Assembly: GCF_030440575.1 (NCBI RefSeq)
Contig: NZ_CP047189.1
Coordinates: 434,001 to 498,000, forward strand
DNA: 64,000 nucleotides
Source: Corynebacterium ciconiae DSM 44920
GTDB lineage: Bacteria; Actinomycetota; Actinomycetes; Mycobacteriales; Mycobacteriaceae
Direction of reading: 5' to 3'
The position numbers and the translations under genes were made by a program. Shown here piece after piece: positions 41,853 through 50,755 of this stretch; positions within the stretch are counted from its first letter, which is position 1, and each line of letters starts with the position of its first letter. Under the pieces are notes generated by a model. The model ran no database searches and had not been told where the DNA came from. It worked only from the letters and a program-made list of their open reading frames with translations.

Positions 41853-42482
41853 ATGGCTAAAGCAGAAAATCAGACGACTCTCACCCCACAGCAAGCGTGG
41901 GATGCGTTGCAGGAGGGCAACCAGCGGTGGCAGGCCATGAGCCCTGCGCATCCGCGCCAGAGCTCGCAGCGCCGTGAGGAGCTGCGCGAAGGCCAGGCGC
42001 CCAATGTGTGCGTGCTGGCCTGCTCGGATTCGCGCGCGCCCATCGAGACCATCTTCGATCAAGGTCTGGGTGATGTCTTCGTCATTCGCACCGCTGGCGA
42101 AACGGTGGACAATGCGGTGCTGGCCTCTCTCGAGTTCGCAGTAGAAGGCCTCGGTGTGCCGCTGCTGGTGGTGCTGGGGCACCAGTATTGCGGTGCGGTG
42201 GCCGCCACCGTCGGAGCTCTTGATGAAGGGCCCATTCCGGAGCGTTTCCAGCGCGAACTGGTGCAGCAGGTGGCACCATCTGTGATTGAGTCCCGCCGCA
42301 AGGGCAACACCACCACCGATGATTTTGAGCGGGAGCATGCCCTGCAAACCCTGAAGTCGGTGATTCACCGTATCCCTGTGATTCAGGAGCTTATCGACGC
42401 CGGCTCGCTTGGTGTCGTGGGCGCGCGCTACCGCATCGACGACGGCGTGGTGGAGAAGCTCGCCGCCCTTGGCGTTAACTAG
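41853..42482 (+). CDS. Beta-class carbonic anhydrase
   Basis: This 209-residue enzyme interconverts CO2 and bicarbonate. The zinc ligands are Cys and Asp in ACSDSRAP and His and Cys in LGHQYCGAVAA. The fold is complete to GVVGARYRIDDGVVEKL. It is the syntenic counterpart of mycobacterial canB, next to mutY. The downstream secreted protein gene starts 101 bp later. A dispersed motif copy lies inside. Confidence 0.93.
   Translation: MAKAENQTTLTPQQAWDALQEGNQRWQAMSPAHPRQSSQRREELREGQAPNVCVLACSDSRAPIETIFDQGLGDVFVIRTAGETVDNAVLASLEFAVEGLGVPLLVVLGHQYCGAVAATVGALDEGPIPERFQRELVQQVAPSVIESRRKGNTTTDDFEREHALQTLKSVIHRIPVIQELIDAGSLGVVGARYRIDDGVVEKLAALGVN
42389..42400 (-). repeat. Dispersed motif copy, within the carbonic anhydrase gene
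   Basis: The plus strand reads GCTTATCGACGC, encoding LIDA. The reverse-strand flank reads GCGAGCCGGCGTCGATAAGC, 18 of 20 like the copy at 6151. Confidence 0.75.
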
Positions 42483-42583
42483 GTCGTGCGCGCGAAGAAT
42501 TGGGCGCTGAGCTGTAAGAACGAGGTAGACACGCCGGAGTGGCTGCGGGCCGGGGCGGCGGCGATGCAGTTAAGCTAGAAGCC

Positions 42584-43252
42584 GTGAACGCTCCCAGACC
42601 GCAGAAGAGACTGCCCGATGAGATCTACATGCGCCGCCGCGTGGCGGCCGTGGTGATCTTGGTTGTCGTCATTGGCCTGCTTGTGTGGATCATTAGCGCG
42701 CTGGCTGGTGGGGACGATAACTCCGCCGAACCAGATAACGCCGCCGACACCACCACCTCCAGCTCGTCCACCAGCGAGGATACGAGCTCGGAGACGAGTG
42801 AATCGGAGACCGAGGAGGCGTCGACAAGCGCCGAAACCTCCGCGAAAGAAGAGCCGAAACCTAGCTGCAGCCTGGAAGACCTTCAGATTGAGGCCAAGCT
42901 GAATCACGCCGAGTTCGCCCCCGGCCAGACCCCTGTCTTCTACATGGTGGTGCACAATCCCACCGAGGCGGACTGCACCATCGACTTGAGCAAGGAAGAG
43001 CTGCGCTACGAGGTCTATGACCTCGAGACAAACCAGCGAGTGTGGGCAGACACGGACTGCAACCCCCCAGAGGACGATTCCGAGAAGGTCTTTGAAGCGG
43101 GCAGCGACACGAAATACCAGGCACAGTGGTCCGTAACTACTTCCCAGCCTGGGCAGTGTGAGAATCGGCAGAAGGCACCCAAGGGCGCCTACTTCCTGCA
43201 CACGGTGATCGGTGATAACGCCTCTGAGGCCATTACCTTCAACCTCATCTAG
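42584..43252 (+). CDS. Membrane-anchored extracellular protein of unknown function (Rv3587c-like)
   Basis: GTG 42584 gives 222 residues: a basic N-terminus, one membrane helix (about 21-43), a Ser/Thr/Glu/Asp linker, then a soluble domain (about 88-222) with cysteines in CSLEDLQIEAKLNH, ADCTIDLS, DCNPPED and QCENRQ, suggesting two disulfides. The domain (FAPGQTPVFYMVVHNPTEADC, GAYFLHTVIGD) looks like an immunoglobulin-like beta sandwich. Position next to canB and mutY matches Rv3587c. No function is known. Its stop is three bases from the convergent radA stop. Confidence 0.82.
   Translation: MNAPRPQKRLPDEIYMRRRVAAVVILVVVIGLLVWIISALAGGDDNSAEPDNAADTTTSSSSTSEDTSSETSESETEEASTSAETSAKEEPKPSCSLEDLQIEAKLNHAEFAPGQTPVFYMVVHNPTEADCTIDLSKEELRYEVYDLETNQRVWADTDCNPPEDDSEKVFEAGSDTKYQAQWSVTTSQPGQCENRQKAPKGAYFLHTVIGDNASEAITFNLI
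42811..42829 (+). repeat. Dispersed motif copy, within the Rv3587c-like gene
   Basis: CGAGGAGGCGTCGACAAGC, a 19-bp match to the extended consensus, in the linker coding region (EEASTSAE). Confidence 0.75.
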
Positions 43253-43255
43253 TCG

Positions 43256-44668
43256 TTAGCGCCTCGAATCCAAAGCCACGATCGCATCCTGGATCGTGGC
43301 TACTTCTGTAATATCCATCGATCGCGCCCCCTTGGGAGTTCCAGCGGCGAGGTTGCCGGCGGGAACAATGGCGCGGCTATACCCTAGACGGCTCGCCTCT
43401 ACGAGTCGCTTGTCCGCATCCGGCACGCGGCGGATCTCCCCAGCCAGACCCACCTCGCCCAACACCACCGTGCGCGAGGGTAGAGGCCGGCGATTCATGG
43501 CACTTACCGTGGCCAGCGCCACCGCCAGATCGGCGGCCGGTTCGCTCACCCGCATTCCGCCAACGGTGGCCACATACACCTCTTTATCGTCCGAGCGTTT
43601 CTGGGCGCGCGCCGCCAAGACTGCGAGGATCATCGGTACTCGGGTGGCATCGAGACCAGTGACCGCACGGCGAGGATTCTTGGACTGGGTGTCCACCAAC
43701 AGCGCCTGCACCTCGGCGAGCATGGGGCGCACCCCGTCCATGGTCACCGTCACCGCCGAGCCATCTGGGGTGGTGCCCATATGCGACAGGAAAAGCCCCG
43801 AGGGGTCTTTAACTTCCTTGATCCCCGAGGAGGTTTGCTCAAAACAGCCCACCTCGTCGGTGGCGCCAAAACGGTTCTTCATCCCGCGCAGCATGCGCAG
43901 CGAGGAATGCTTATCGCCCTCGAAGTTGAGCACCACATCCACGAGGTGCTCCAGCACCCTCGGGCCAGCCACGTTTCCATCCTTGGTCACATGGCCCACG
44001 AGGAGCACCGGGATCCCGGAGGCCTTCGCCATACTGGTCAGCGCCGCGGTGACCGCCCGGGACTGGGCCACTCCGCCCTGAACCCCATCGACATCGGCGG
44101 CGGTGACCGTCTGCACCGAATCCACAATCACCAATGAGGGCTGCAGCTGGGAGATATGACCGAAGATAGTGTCCAGATCCGACTCCGCCGCAAGATAGAG
44201 GCTGTCTCGCAGTCCGCCGGTGCGTTCGGCGCGCATACGTACCTGGCCCGCAGATTCCTCCGCGGTGACATACAGCGCGGTGCGGGTAGAGTCCCCCTCA
44301 CGCTGGGCTGCCCAGCGGGCGGCCACCTCGAGCAAGAGCGTGGACTTGCCCACCCCTGGCTCACCGGCCATGAGCACGACCGAGCCAGGCACAATCCCCG
44401 CCCCCAACACTCGGTCCAGTTCAGAGATGCCGGTGGTCACCGCCAGCGAGGATGCAGGGTCAATGCTGGTGATCGACGTCGCCGCTGTAGTGGGCGTAAA
44501 CCCTCGGGGCGAGCGCGAGCCCGCGCTGCCGCGTGTCGCTGCGGGGGCGGTGCCAGCCTGTTCCGAGAGCGTGCCCCATTCACCGCAACTCGGGCAGCGG
44601 CCCAGCCACTTCGGGCTGGAGTGGCCGCACTCGGAGCAGACAAATGCCGTTTTGGGTTTGCGAGCCAT
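43256..44668 (-). CDS. radA: DNA repair protein RadA (Sms)
   Basis: This 470-residue protein has the N-terminal zinc finger CSECGHSSPKWLGRCPSC, RecA-like Walker A GEPGVGKS, the RadA-specific KNRFG motif (MKNRFGATDEVGCF) and a Lon-like C-terminal domain. It drives branch migration in recombination. In mycobacteria disA lies immediately next to radA; here the neighbouring Rv3587c-like gene is only three bases away, so disA is absent from this site. A 250-bp gap with a terminator separates it from lpqE. Confidence 0.95.
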   Translation of the reverse strand: MARKPKTAFVCSECGHSSPKWLGRCPSCGEWGTLSEQAGTAPAATRGSAGSRSPRGFTPTTAATSITSIDPASSLAVTTGISELDRVLGAGIVPGSVVLMAGEPGVGKSTLLLEVAARWAAQREGDSTRTALYVTAEESAGQVRMRAERTGGLRDSLYLAAESDLDTIFGHISQLQPSLVIVDSVQTVTAADVDGVQGGVAQSRAVTAALTSMAKASGIPVLLVGHVTKDGNVAGPRVLEHLVDVVLNFEGDKHSSLRMLRGMKNRFGATDEVGCFEQTSSGIKEVKDPSGLFLSHMGTTPDGSAVTVTMDGVRPMLAEVQALLVDTQSKNPRRAVTGLDATRVPMILAVLAARAQKRSDDKEVYVATVGGMRVSEPAADLAVALATVSAMNRRPLPSRTVVLGEVGLAGEIRRVPDADKRLVEASRLGYSRAIVPAGNLAAGTPKGARSMDITEVATIQDAIVALDSRR

Positions 44669-44842
44669 GGGGCGGGGCCTTTCTTCGGGAGGGGCGGCGG
44701 TGCGGTCAGTGGTCAGCGATGGTGCGGGGCACTGGAATGGCTAGCGGTGGTGCGACCAGCGGTGATGCGACGCGAAAGCAGCCGCGTGAGAGTGGTGATG
44801 CGAGCTTAGCGCCGAGGGAGACGCGAAGCGTGTGGGGATGCA

Positions 44843-44889
44843 AAAATCCGGCACCATCAACTCGTGCGGGAAAGTGCTGATGATACCGG
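44843..44889 (-). terminator. Terminator of the lpqE-like gene
   Basis: On the minus strand CCGGTATCATCA pairs with TGATGGTGCCGG (12 bp including two G-U pairs), followed by ATTTTTG, an intrinsic terminator 29 bp after the stop. Confidence 0.8.
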
Positions 44890-44917
44890 ACAGGGCACGT
44901 GCGCGATGTGGGGCGGT

Positions 44918-45472
44918 TTAGTTCTCCACGTCGCGGTCGTTCATGAAGGTCTCCTGCTGGTTGCCGGAGACAGTAGCGATCATCTCGATCGTGCCATCAT
45001 CGAAGGTGAAGGTAACGCCGACATTGCCGCCGACGGGGAAGCCCGGGTTGTTCACGGTGGAGGTGGCGTAGGTGATGCAGGCCTCGCCCTTGCTCGGCTT
45101 CTTCAGTTCCTTAATGTTCTGCTCGGTGTCGGCCACCAAGGAGCAGTCCTGACCCAGCGAAGGATTGGCGGAGAGCTGAACCTCATTGCCATCAACCTTG
45201 ATGGACTGGAGGGTGTGAGAGGTACCGCTGGGATCCTGGTTGATCGCAGTGAACTTCAGCCCAGTGGTGGCGTCATCCTCCACGATCACGTGGACATCAC
45301 GCACAGCCATGAGACCATCCTCGGTGCCAGCGGAGGCACCGTCCACAGCGGCAACCTGGTCAGAGGTCTGAGTGACCTGGCCAGCGCCACAGGCGGCGAG
45401 TGCAAGGGCCGAGAGGCCGGCCACCGCAGCCAGTCCGGCGCGACGGGCTGCCGAGTTCAGTGGATTCTTCAC
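44918..45472 (-). CDS. lpqE: LpqE-like lipoprotein
   Basis: GTG 45472 lies behind GGAGGG and gives 184 residues. The signal peptide ends in the lipobox ALAACG. The mature part is a beta-rich domain (VRDVHVIVEDDATTGLKFTAINQDPSG to VGVTFTFDDGTIEMIATV), similar in outline to copper-chaperone/LpqE-type Ig folds but without an obvious Met/His metal site. Its location between radA and carD is that of mycobacterial lpqE. Function unknown. Confidence 0.8.
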   Translation of the reverse strand: MKNPLNSAARRAGLAAVAGLSALALAACGAGQVTQTSDQVAAVDGASAGTEDGLMAVRDVHVIVEDDATTGLKFTAINQDPSGTSHTLQSIKVDGNEVQLSANPSLGQDCSLVADTEQNIKELKKPSKGEACITYATSTVNNPGFPVGGNVGVTFTFDDGTIEMIATVSGNQQETFMNDRDVEN

Positions 45473-45994
45473 GTTCAATGCCCTCCATCTAAGGCTTCGC
45501 ATGGATCTAGATTATTAACAGTCACTCTAGCCAATTCTAAGGTTATTCACACAGTTTCTTCCCCGTACGGGGGCGAGAATGAGACAGGTATTACCGCCTG
45601 CTAAGTGCACACTATCCCACTGCGTGCCGCTGGTGTCACATGGCAGCGCGCGCCAGGGCGAACCCAGCCGCTATAGCCCCATTGTTCGTTGCAGTATCTG
45701 TCCGATAAAGGTGGCTGAACTGGGCGCATGTCCCTCCATCGACGCCTCGAGGTGGGGTGTCTGGGTAGCGAAGCGGTGTGTGGGGGCGGGTTCGCGAGAC
45801 GGGTGGAGGCGGCGGCAGAGGGCGACAGCGAAGGCTCTCGCCGGCCTGAGGCCGCGGCCGAGGCAACGGTGCTGGCGTGCTAGAATAGACGCGCTTTAGC
45901 TATCAGTATCGCGGCGCTGTGCGCGGGCCGCGAACTGTGGAGCCGCCAACACAGTGAGTCACACATTTCCCCAGTGAAGAGAGTGCAAAAAAGT
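45473..45994. promoter_or_regulatory. Divergent lpqE / carD control region
   Basis: No gene is supported in this 522-bp gap. TAGAAT at 45881-45886 is a good -10 for carD, with no obvious -35. An A/T-rich stretch at 45500-45560 probably holds the lpqE promoter. A GAAGAG just before the carD start is the likely ribosome site. Confidence 0.4.
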
Positions 45995-46573
45995 ATGGAA
46001 TTTAAGGTCGGAGACACAGTCGTCTACCCCCATCACGGTGCTGCCCGCATCGAGGCCACGGAGCAGCGGCAAATGGGAGACGAGGTGCTCGACTTCCTCG
46101 TGCTGCAGATTCTGCAGTCCGATCTGGTGGTGCGTGTTCCTGCCAAAAATGTAGAGCTGGTGGGCGTGCGTGACGTGGTGGGCGATGAGGGCCTGCGCAA
46201 GGTCTTCTCGGTGCTGCGCGATACGGACGTGGAAGAAGCCGGCAACTGGTCTCGCCGCTACAAGGCGAACCAAGAGCGCCTCGCCTCGGGTGATGTGAAT
46301 AAGGTGGCTGAGGTAGTGCGCGATCTTTGGCGCCGCGATCAAGACCGTGGCCTCTCCGCCGGCGAGAAGCGCATGCTGGCTAAGGCCCGCCAGATTCTTG
46401 TAGGCGAACTGGCTTTGGCCAAGGAGTTGGACGAGTCCAAGGCGGAGGAGCTGGAGAAGCAGTACGCAGAGGCCATTGCCCGACACCGCGCCGCCGCCTC
46501 CGGTGTCACTGCCCCCGTCGAGGAAGATGACCTCGAGGACGTGGACCTCGACGATCTCAATTTCGACGACTAA
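45995..46573 (+). CDS. carD: RNA polymerase-binding transcription factor CarD
   Basis: ATG 45995 ([20 protein letters not shown]) gives 192 residues. The N-terminal RNAP-interaction domain (about 1-60) is followed by the helical DNA-binding domain (about 70-160) with [17 protein letters not shown]. The acidic tail [17 protein letters not shown] is longer than in mycobacterial CarD. CarD stabilises open promoter complexes, mainly at stable-RNA promoters, and is essential in mycobacteria. ispD starts 16 bp downstream. Confidence 0.95.
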   Translation: MEFKVGDTVVYPHHGAARIEATEQRQMGDEVLDFLVLQILQSDLVVRVPAKNVELVGVRDVVGDEGLRKVFSVLRDTDVEEAGNWSRRYKANQERLASGDVNKVAEVVRDLWRRDQDRGLSAGEKRMLAKARQILVGELALAKELDESKAEELEKQYAEAIARHRAAASGVTAPVEEDDLEDVDLDDLNFDD

Positions 46574-46589
46574 CACCACCCGCGCCGCC

Positions 46590-47324
46590 ATGTCCCCCAC
46601 AGTGACAGCGATCATCGCCGCAGCTGGTTCCGGCACGCGCCTCGGGGCGCCCATGCCCAAAGCTTTTGTGCCCCTGCGTGGCATTACCCTGCTGGAGCGC
46701 AGCATTACCGCGATGCTCACCTCCCAGGTGGTTGATGCCATTGTGGTCACGGTCAGTCCCGATATGGAGGACTACGCCCATCGTCTGCTGCGCAAGCGCG
46801 ACTTAGACGAGGCGGTCACCGTGGTGCACGGCGGCGCCGAGCGTGCCGATTCTGTGTGGCGCGGACTGCAGGCTATCCCGCACACGGATGGTGTGGTGCT
46901 GGTGCACGATAGCGCCCGCGCTCTCACCCCGCCGGGGATGATCGCCCGCGTCGCCCGTGCCGTGATCCAAGGTGCACCCGCGGTGATTCCCGTGCTGCCG
47001 GTGGCAGACACCATCAAGCAGGTGCGTGAGGTTGAGGGGCACGTGCAGGTTGAGGCAACCCCAGACCGCTCGGCCTTGCGCGCAGTTCAAACCCCCCAAG
47101 GTTTCGACTTGGCAGCGTTACGCGAGGCCAATCGCGCTTACTTTGACCAGCCGAGTTTCGTGGCCACCGATGATGCCAGCCTGATGGAGTGGTACGGGGT
47201 GCCGGTGCACTGCGTCCAAGGCGATCCGATGGCCTTTAAAGTGACCACCCCCATGGACATGCTGTTGGCCACGCAGGTGACCGACAGTGCCGAATCCACG
47301 ATTTTCGAGGTGCCTAGTGACTAG
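46590..47324 (+). CDS. ispD: 2-C-methyl-D-erythritol 4-phosphate cytidylyltransferase IspD
   Basis: ATG 46590 gives 244 residues. The nucleotidyltransferase signature AAAGSGTRLGAPMPKAFVPL starts at residue 10, and VLVHDSARALTPP, DRSALRAVQTPQGF and TDDASLMEWYG complete the active site. It makes CDP-methylerythritol in the MEP isoprenoid pathway. It overlaps ispF by 8 bp, and the carD-ispD-ispF-cysS-rlmB series is probably one transcription unit. Confidence 0.95.
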   Translation: MSPTVTAIIAAAGSGTRLGAPMPKAFVPLRGITLLERSITAMLTSQVVDAIVVTVSPDMEDYAHRLLRKRDLDEAVTVVHGGAERADSVWRGLQAIPHTDGVVLVHDSARALTPPGMIARVARAVIQGAPAVIPVLPVADTIKQVREVEGHVQVEATPDRSALRAVQTPQGFDLAALREANRAYFDQPSFVATDDASLMEWYGVPVHCVQGDPMAFKVTTPMDMLLATQVTDSAESTIFEVPSD

Positions 47325-47805
47325 CCCCATCATTCCCCGAGTCGGCATCGCCACCGACGCCCATCAGGTGCAAGAAGGCAAAGACTGCTGGATTGCCTGC
47401 CTCCTTTTTCCCGATCAGCCCGGCTGTGAAGGGCATTCCGATGGAGACGTAGTTGCACATGCGCTTGTCGACGCCCTGCTCTCGGCGGCCAACCTCGGCG
47501 ATTTGGGTACCTTCGTCGGCGTGGGACGAGCCGAGTATGACGGTGTCAGTGGGGAGCAACTGTTGCGGGAATGCCGCCAGCTGCTGAGCGAGAAGGGCTA
47601 TGTCATCGGCAACGCTGCCGCCCAGCTTGTGGGCCAATCTCCGCGGTTAGGGCAGCGTCGACAAGAAGCAGAAGAAAAGATCTCCGAGATTTTGGGTTGC
47701 CCCGTGTCGATCGCGGCCACATCCACCGACCACTTGGGGTTCACGGGCCGCCATGAGGGGCGAGCCGCCGTTGCTACCGCCGTGGTGTGGCAACCGTTAG
47801 ACTAA
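47317..47805 (+). CDS. ispF: 2-C-methyl-D-erythritol 2,4-cyclodiphosphate synthase IspF
   Basis: GTG 47317, inside the ispD end, gives 162 residues. Metal ligands are Asp and His in GIATDAHQV, plus the His of [19 protein letters not shown]; the C-terminal [15 protein letters not shown] is typical. It cyclises the MEP pathway intermediate. The linked IspD supplies CDP-ME. cysS follows after five bases. A dispersed motif copy encodes ALVDA. Confidence 0.95.
   Translation: MTSPIIPRVGIATDAHQVQEGKDCWIACLLFPDQPGCEGHSDGDVVAHALVDALLSAANLGDLGTFVGVGRAEYDGVSGEQLLRECRQLLSEKGYVIGNAAAQLVGQSPRLGQRRQEAEEKISEILGCPVSIAATSTDHLGFTGRHEGRAAVATAVVWQPLD
47463..47474 (-). repeat. Dispersed motif copy, within ispF
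   Basis: The plus strand reads GCTTGTCGACGC, a reverse-orientation copy in the conserved HALVDAL segment. Confidence 0.7.
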
Positions 47806-47810
47806 ACGGC

Positions 47811-49187
47811 GTGACTCTACGCATTTTTGACACCGCAACCCGCAGCCAACGTGACTTTGTACCCGTGCGAGAAGGCCACGCCAGCGTCTATCTCTGTGGC
47901 GCTACCGTGCAAACCATTCCGCATATCGGGCACGTGCGCTCCGGTGTGGCTTTCGACATTTTGCGTAACTGGCTAGAGGCCAAGGGCCTCGATGTGGCGT
48001 TCGTCCGCAATGTCACCAATATTGACGATAAGATCCTGGCGAAAGCAGCCGAAGCCGGCCGCCCCTGGTGGGAGTGGGCCGCCACCCACGAGCGGGCCTT
48101 TACTTGGGCCTATGACCAGCTGGGCGTGACTCCGCCCTCGCTCGAGCCGCGCGCCACCGGCCATATCACCGAGATGATCGACTACATCCAGCGCATCATC
48201 GATAATGGCCATGGCTATGCCGCCGACGGCAACGTCTACTGCCAGCCCAGCACCATCGCCGACTATGGCGTGATCTCGGGGCAAAAACTCGACGAACTCG
48301 ACCAGGGAGAATCCGCCGGTACGGGCAAGCGCGATCCGCGCGACTTCACTCTGTGGAAAGCGGCCAAGCCCGGTGAGCCTTCGTGGCCCTCGCCGTGGGG
48401 GCCGGGCCGACCCGGCTGGCATATCGAGTGCTCCGCCATGGCCACCACGTATCTCGGATCCGAGTTCGATATCCACTGCGGTGGGCTGGATTTGCAGTTC
48501 CCGCACCACGAAAACGAAACAGCCCAAGCCCACGCCGCCGGCGATGGTTTCGCCAACTTCTGGATGCATAACGGGTGGGTGACGATGTCCGGGGAGAAGA
48601 TGTCGAAATCCCTGGGCAACGTGCTGTCGGTGCCGAACATTCTTGAACTGGTACGCCCAGTGGAGCTGCGCTACTACCTAGGCTCCGCGCACTATCGATC
48701 CATGTTGGAGTACTCCGAGCAGTCGCTTACCGAAGCCGCCCAAGGTTATCGCCGTATTGAGGCCTTCCTCGATCGAGTTGGTGCCGTGGAATCCACCACG
48801 TGGACCGAGGCCTTCGAGGAAGCCATGGACGATGACCTCGGTGTGCCCGCCGCACTGGCGGAGATCCACAACGCGGTGCGCCGCGGTAATCAGGCTCTGG
48901 CCGATGGCCGCGATGAGGATGCCCGCGTCTGCGCCGGCCAGGTGCGGGCTATGGCCGCAGTACTTGGTGTTGACCCGCAGTCGCCCGTGTGGGCCTCACG
49001 CCGCGAACAGGGCACCTCCGAAGCCACCAAGGCGCTCGATGTGCTGGTCAGTGCCGAGTTGGAGCGCCGCGCCGAGGCCCGCGCCGCCAAGGATTGGGCT
49101 ACCGCCGATGAGGTGCGCGATCGTCTCAAGGCCGCTGGAATCACCGTGGTAGACACCAAAGATGGCGCGAGCTGGACATTAAGCTAA
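47811..49187 (+). CDS. cysS: Cysteine--tRNA ligase
   Basis: GTG 47811 gives 458 residues beginning [15 protein letters not shown]. Class I motifs: [17 protein letters not shown] (HIGH, with the zinc-binding Cys), ECSAMA, the Zn-site HHENE and EKMSKSLGN. The C-terminal DALR-type anticodon domain follows ([16 protein letters not shown]). An upstream in-frame start would overlap ispF and lacks homology. It charges tRNA-Cys. Confidence 0.95.
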   Translation: MTLRIFDTATRSQRDFVPVREGHASVYLCGATVQTIPHIGHVRSGVAFDILRNWLEAKGLDVAFVRNVTNIDDKILAKAAEAGRPWWEWAATHERAFTWAYDQLGVTPPSLEPRATGHITEMIDYIQRIIDNGHGYAADGNVYCQPSTIADYGVISGQKLDELDQGESAGTGKRDPRDFTLWKAAKPGEPSWPSPWGPGRPGWHIECSAMATTYLGSEFDIHCGGLDLQFPHHENETAQAHAAGDGFANFWMHNGWVTMSGEKMSKSLGNVLSVPNILELVRPVELRYYLGSAHYRSMLEYSEQSLTEAAQGYRRIEAFLDRVGAVESTTWTEAFEEAMDDDLGVPAALAEIHNAVRRGNQALADGRDEDARVCAGQVRAMAAVLGVDPQSPVWASRREQGTSEATKALDVLVSAELERRAEARAAKDWATADEVRDRLKAAGITVVDTKDGASWTLS

Positions 49188-49317
49188 GCTAACCGGACGC
49201 GCTGGAACCACAGCCGCTTCAACGCGGCCGCGGGCCAGCCCACCGTGCACCCACGCCCGATCAGCATGGGCGGTGGGGATTGTGCGCGAGACGATGTGTG
49301 AGAAATTAGGGACAATC

Positions 49318-50262
49318 ATGGGACAGAAAAACCGGCACGGCGGCGTGCGTAAATCCAATAAGAAGGGTGCCACCAAGGGCAGCGGCGGTTTGGGCCGTAA
49401 AGCTCTGCGCGGCAAGGGCCCCACCCCGAAGGCCGAGGACCGCGAATACCACAAGGCATACAAGGCCAAGCAGGAAAAGAAGCGCCGCGATCAGGGCCGC
49501 CACTTTAAAAAGACCACTATCGATGAGCTGGTGGTAGGCCGTAACCCGGTAGTGGAGTGCCTTCACGCCAAAGTGCCCGCCCAGACCCTCTATGTGGCAG
49601 CGGGAACTGCCTATGATGAGCGGCTCAACGAGGCCGTGACCCTCGCCAAGTCCAAGGACATCGCCATCGTTGAGGTTCCGCGCCCCGAACTGGACCAGAT
49701 GACCGGCAACGGCCTGCACCAAGGAATCGGGCTACTCATCGAGCCCTATAAGTACAAGCATCTCGATGACCTCATCGCGGAGACCGCCGCGCGGCCCGAG
49801 CCAGGCATGGTGGTGTGCCTCGATAACATCACCGACCCGCGTAACCTTGGCGCGATCATCCGCTCTGTGGCTGCCTTCGGTGGCCACGGCGTGGTGATCC
49901 CCGAGCGCCGCTCCACCCAAGTGACCGGCGTGACTTGGCGTAGCTCTGCCGGTACGGCCGCCCGAGTGCCTGTGTCGAAGGTGACTAACATGACGCGCGC
50001 CGTCAAAACCTTCCAAGACAATGGCTACCAAGTGGTGGGTTTGGACGCCGGTGGGGACCACACCCTCGACACCTATGATGGCACCACTCCCGTGGTGATC
50101 GTGGTCGGCTCCGAGGGCAAGGGAATCTCCCGGCTGGTGCGGGAAAACTGCGACACGCTCATGTCGGTGCCGATGGCCGAGTGGGTCGAATCCCTCAACG
50201 CCTCAGTGGCAGCGGGTGTGGTACTCAGCGAGTTCGCCCGCCAGCGCCGTCTCGGGCTCTAG
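49318..50262 (+). CDS. rlmB: 23S rRNA (guanosine-2'-O-)-methyltransferase RlmB, SpoU family
   Basis: ATG 49318 gives 314 residues. A long basic N-terminus (Lys/Arg/Gly-rich, about 1-70) precedes the substrate-binding domain ([15 protein letters not shown]) and the SPOUT knot with the three SpoU motifs: [29 protein letters not shown] and [18 protein letters not shown]. It 2'-O-methylates 23S rRNA in the ribosome. Its last six codons and terminator are duplicated at 53.16 kb. Confidence 0.93.
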   Translation: MGQKNRHGGVRKSNKKGATKGSGGLGRKALRGKGPTPKAEDREYHKAYKAKQEKKRRDQGRHFKKTTIDELVVGRNPVVECLHAKVPAQTLYVAAGTAYDERLNEAVTLAKSKDIAIVEVPRPELDQMTGNGLHQGIGLLIEPYKYKHLDDLIAETAARPEPGMVVCLDNITDPRNLGAIIRSVAAFGGHGVVIPERRSTQVTGVTWRSSAGTAARVPVSKVTNMTRAVKTFQDNGYQVVGLDAGGDHTLDTYDGTTPVVIVVGSEGKGISRLVRENCDTLMSVPMAEWVESLNASVAAGVVLSEFARQRRLGL

Positions 50263-50363
50263 GCCCGTCCGAGTCTGTCGCAAGCGTCACCGAGCACCTC
50301 TGTGCTGGGATTCCGCTTCACGCAGCAGCGCCTCCCCTTATTTATCGATAGGGGAGGCGCTTT
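50245..50363 (+). repeat. Direct repeat, left copy (rlmB 3' end + terminator)
   Basis: The 119 bp spans the final codons of rlmB (CGC CGT CTC GGG CTC TAG) and its terminator. It matches 53159-53277 at 117 of 119 positions (differences at 50263 and near 50298). The two copies bound the MocR/EamA insert. Confidence 0.95.
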
Positions 50364-50364
50364 T
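50327..50364 (+). terminator. Terminator of rlmB
   Basis: The perfect 12-bp stem AGCGCCTCCCCT / AGGGGAGGCGCT with an 11-base loop is followed by TTT. Confidence 0.9.
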
Positions 50365-50755
50365 AGCACGTCCAAAGAAGTGGGCGGAAAATAGGAACTT
50401 CACTGCGGTCACGACCTGTGAACCTAACATGCTTTGTGACTAGAAAAGCTACATCTTGGCGCTAGCGGGCTTAGCCTTACCTCTCTTTCAAACGATCGTT
50501 TCGCGAGCGAAGGCCTATGCCGTCTCGTGGCTGATACGAAATGGGGCAAAAATTATGCGCTACTGTCAGAGTTTGCCGGCGTCCTCCGCCAACGCTTAGT
50601 AGGCAAACCTATCGAAGAGGGCTCGAACCCAACTGCTTGATGCTGCTTAGCATGAAATCAGACATCCACGCAGACCTAACAGACAAGACGATCGTGGGAT
50701 GTAAACATTCAACCGAGCGGAGATTCGAACCTACTCAACAAACCAATGTGAATCG
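50364..50755. other. Insert left arm, no recognisable gene
   Basis: These 392 bp have lower GC than the flanks. They contain the perfect palindrome AAACGATCGTTT (50490-50501) and a 72-codon open frame (50541-50759) without ribosome site or homology. Two tRNA T-loop-like words occur but no tRNA can be folded. It may be remnant DNA carried in with the insert. Confidence 0.5.

Noticed and set aside
45541..45562. Possible DtxR site (CTAAGGTTATTCACACAG) upstream of lpqE
   Set aside because: Only one half matches and lpqE has no known iron link; the score is near background.
50490..50501. AAACGATCGTTT palindrome as an operator
   Set aside because: There is no promoter or gene start near it; a 12-bp palindrome can occur by chance.
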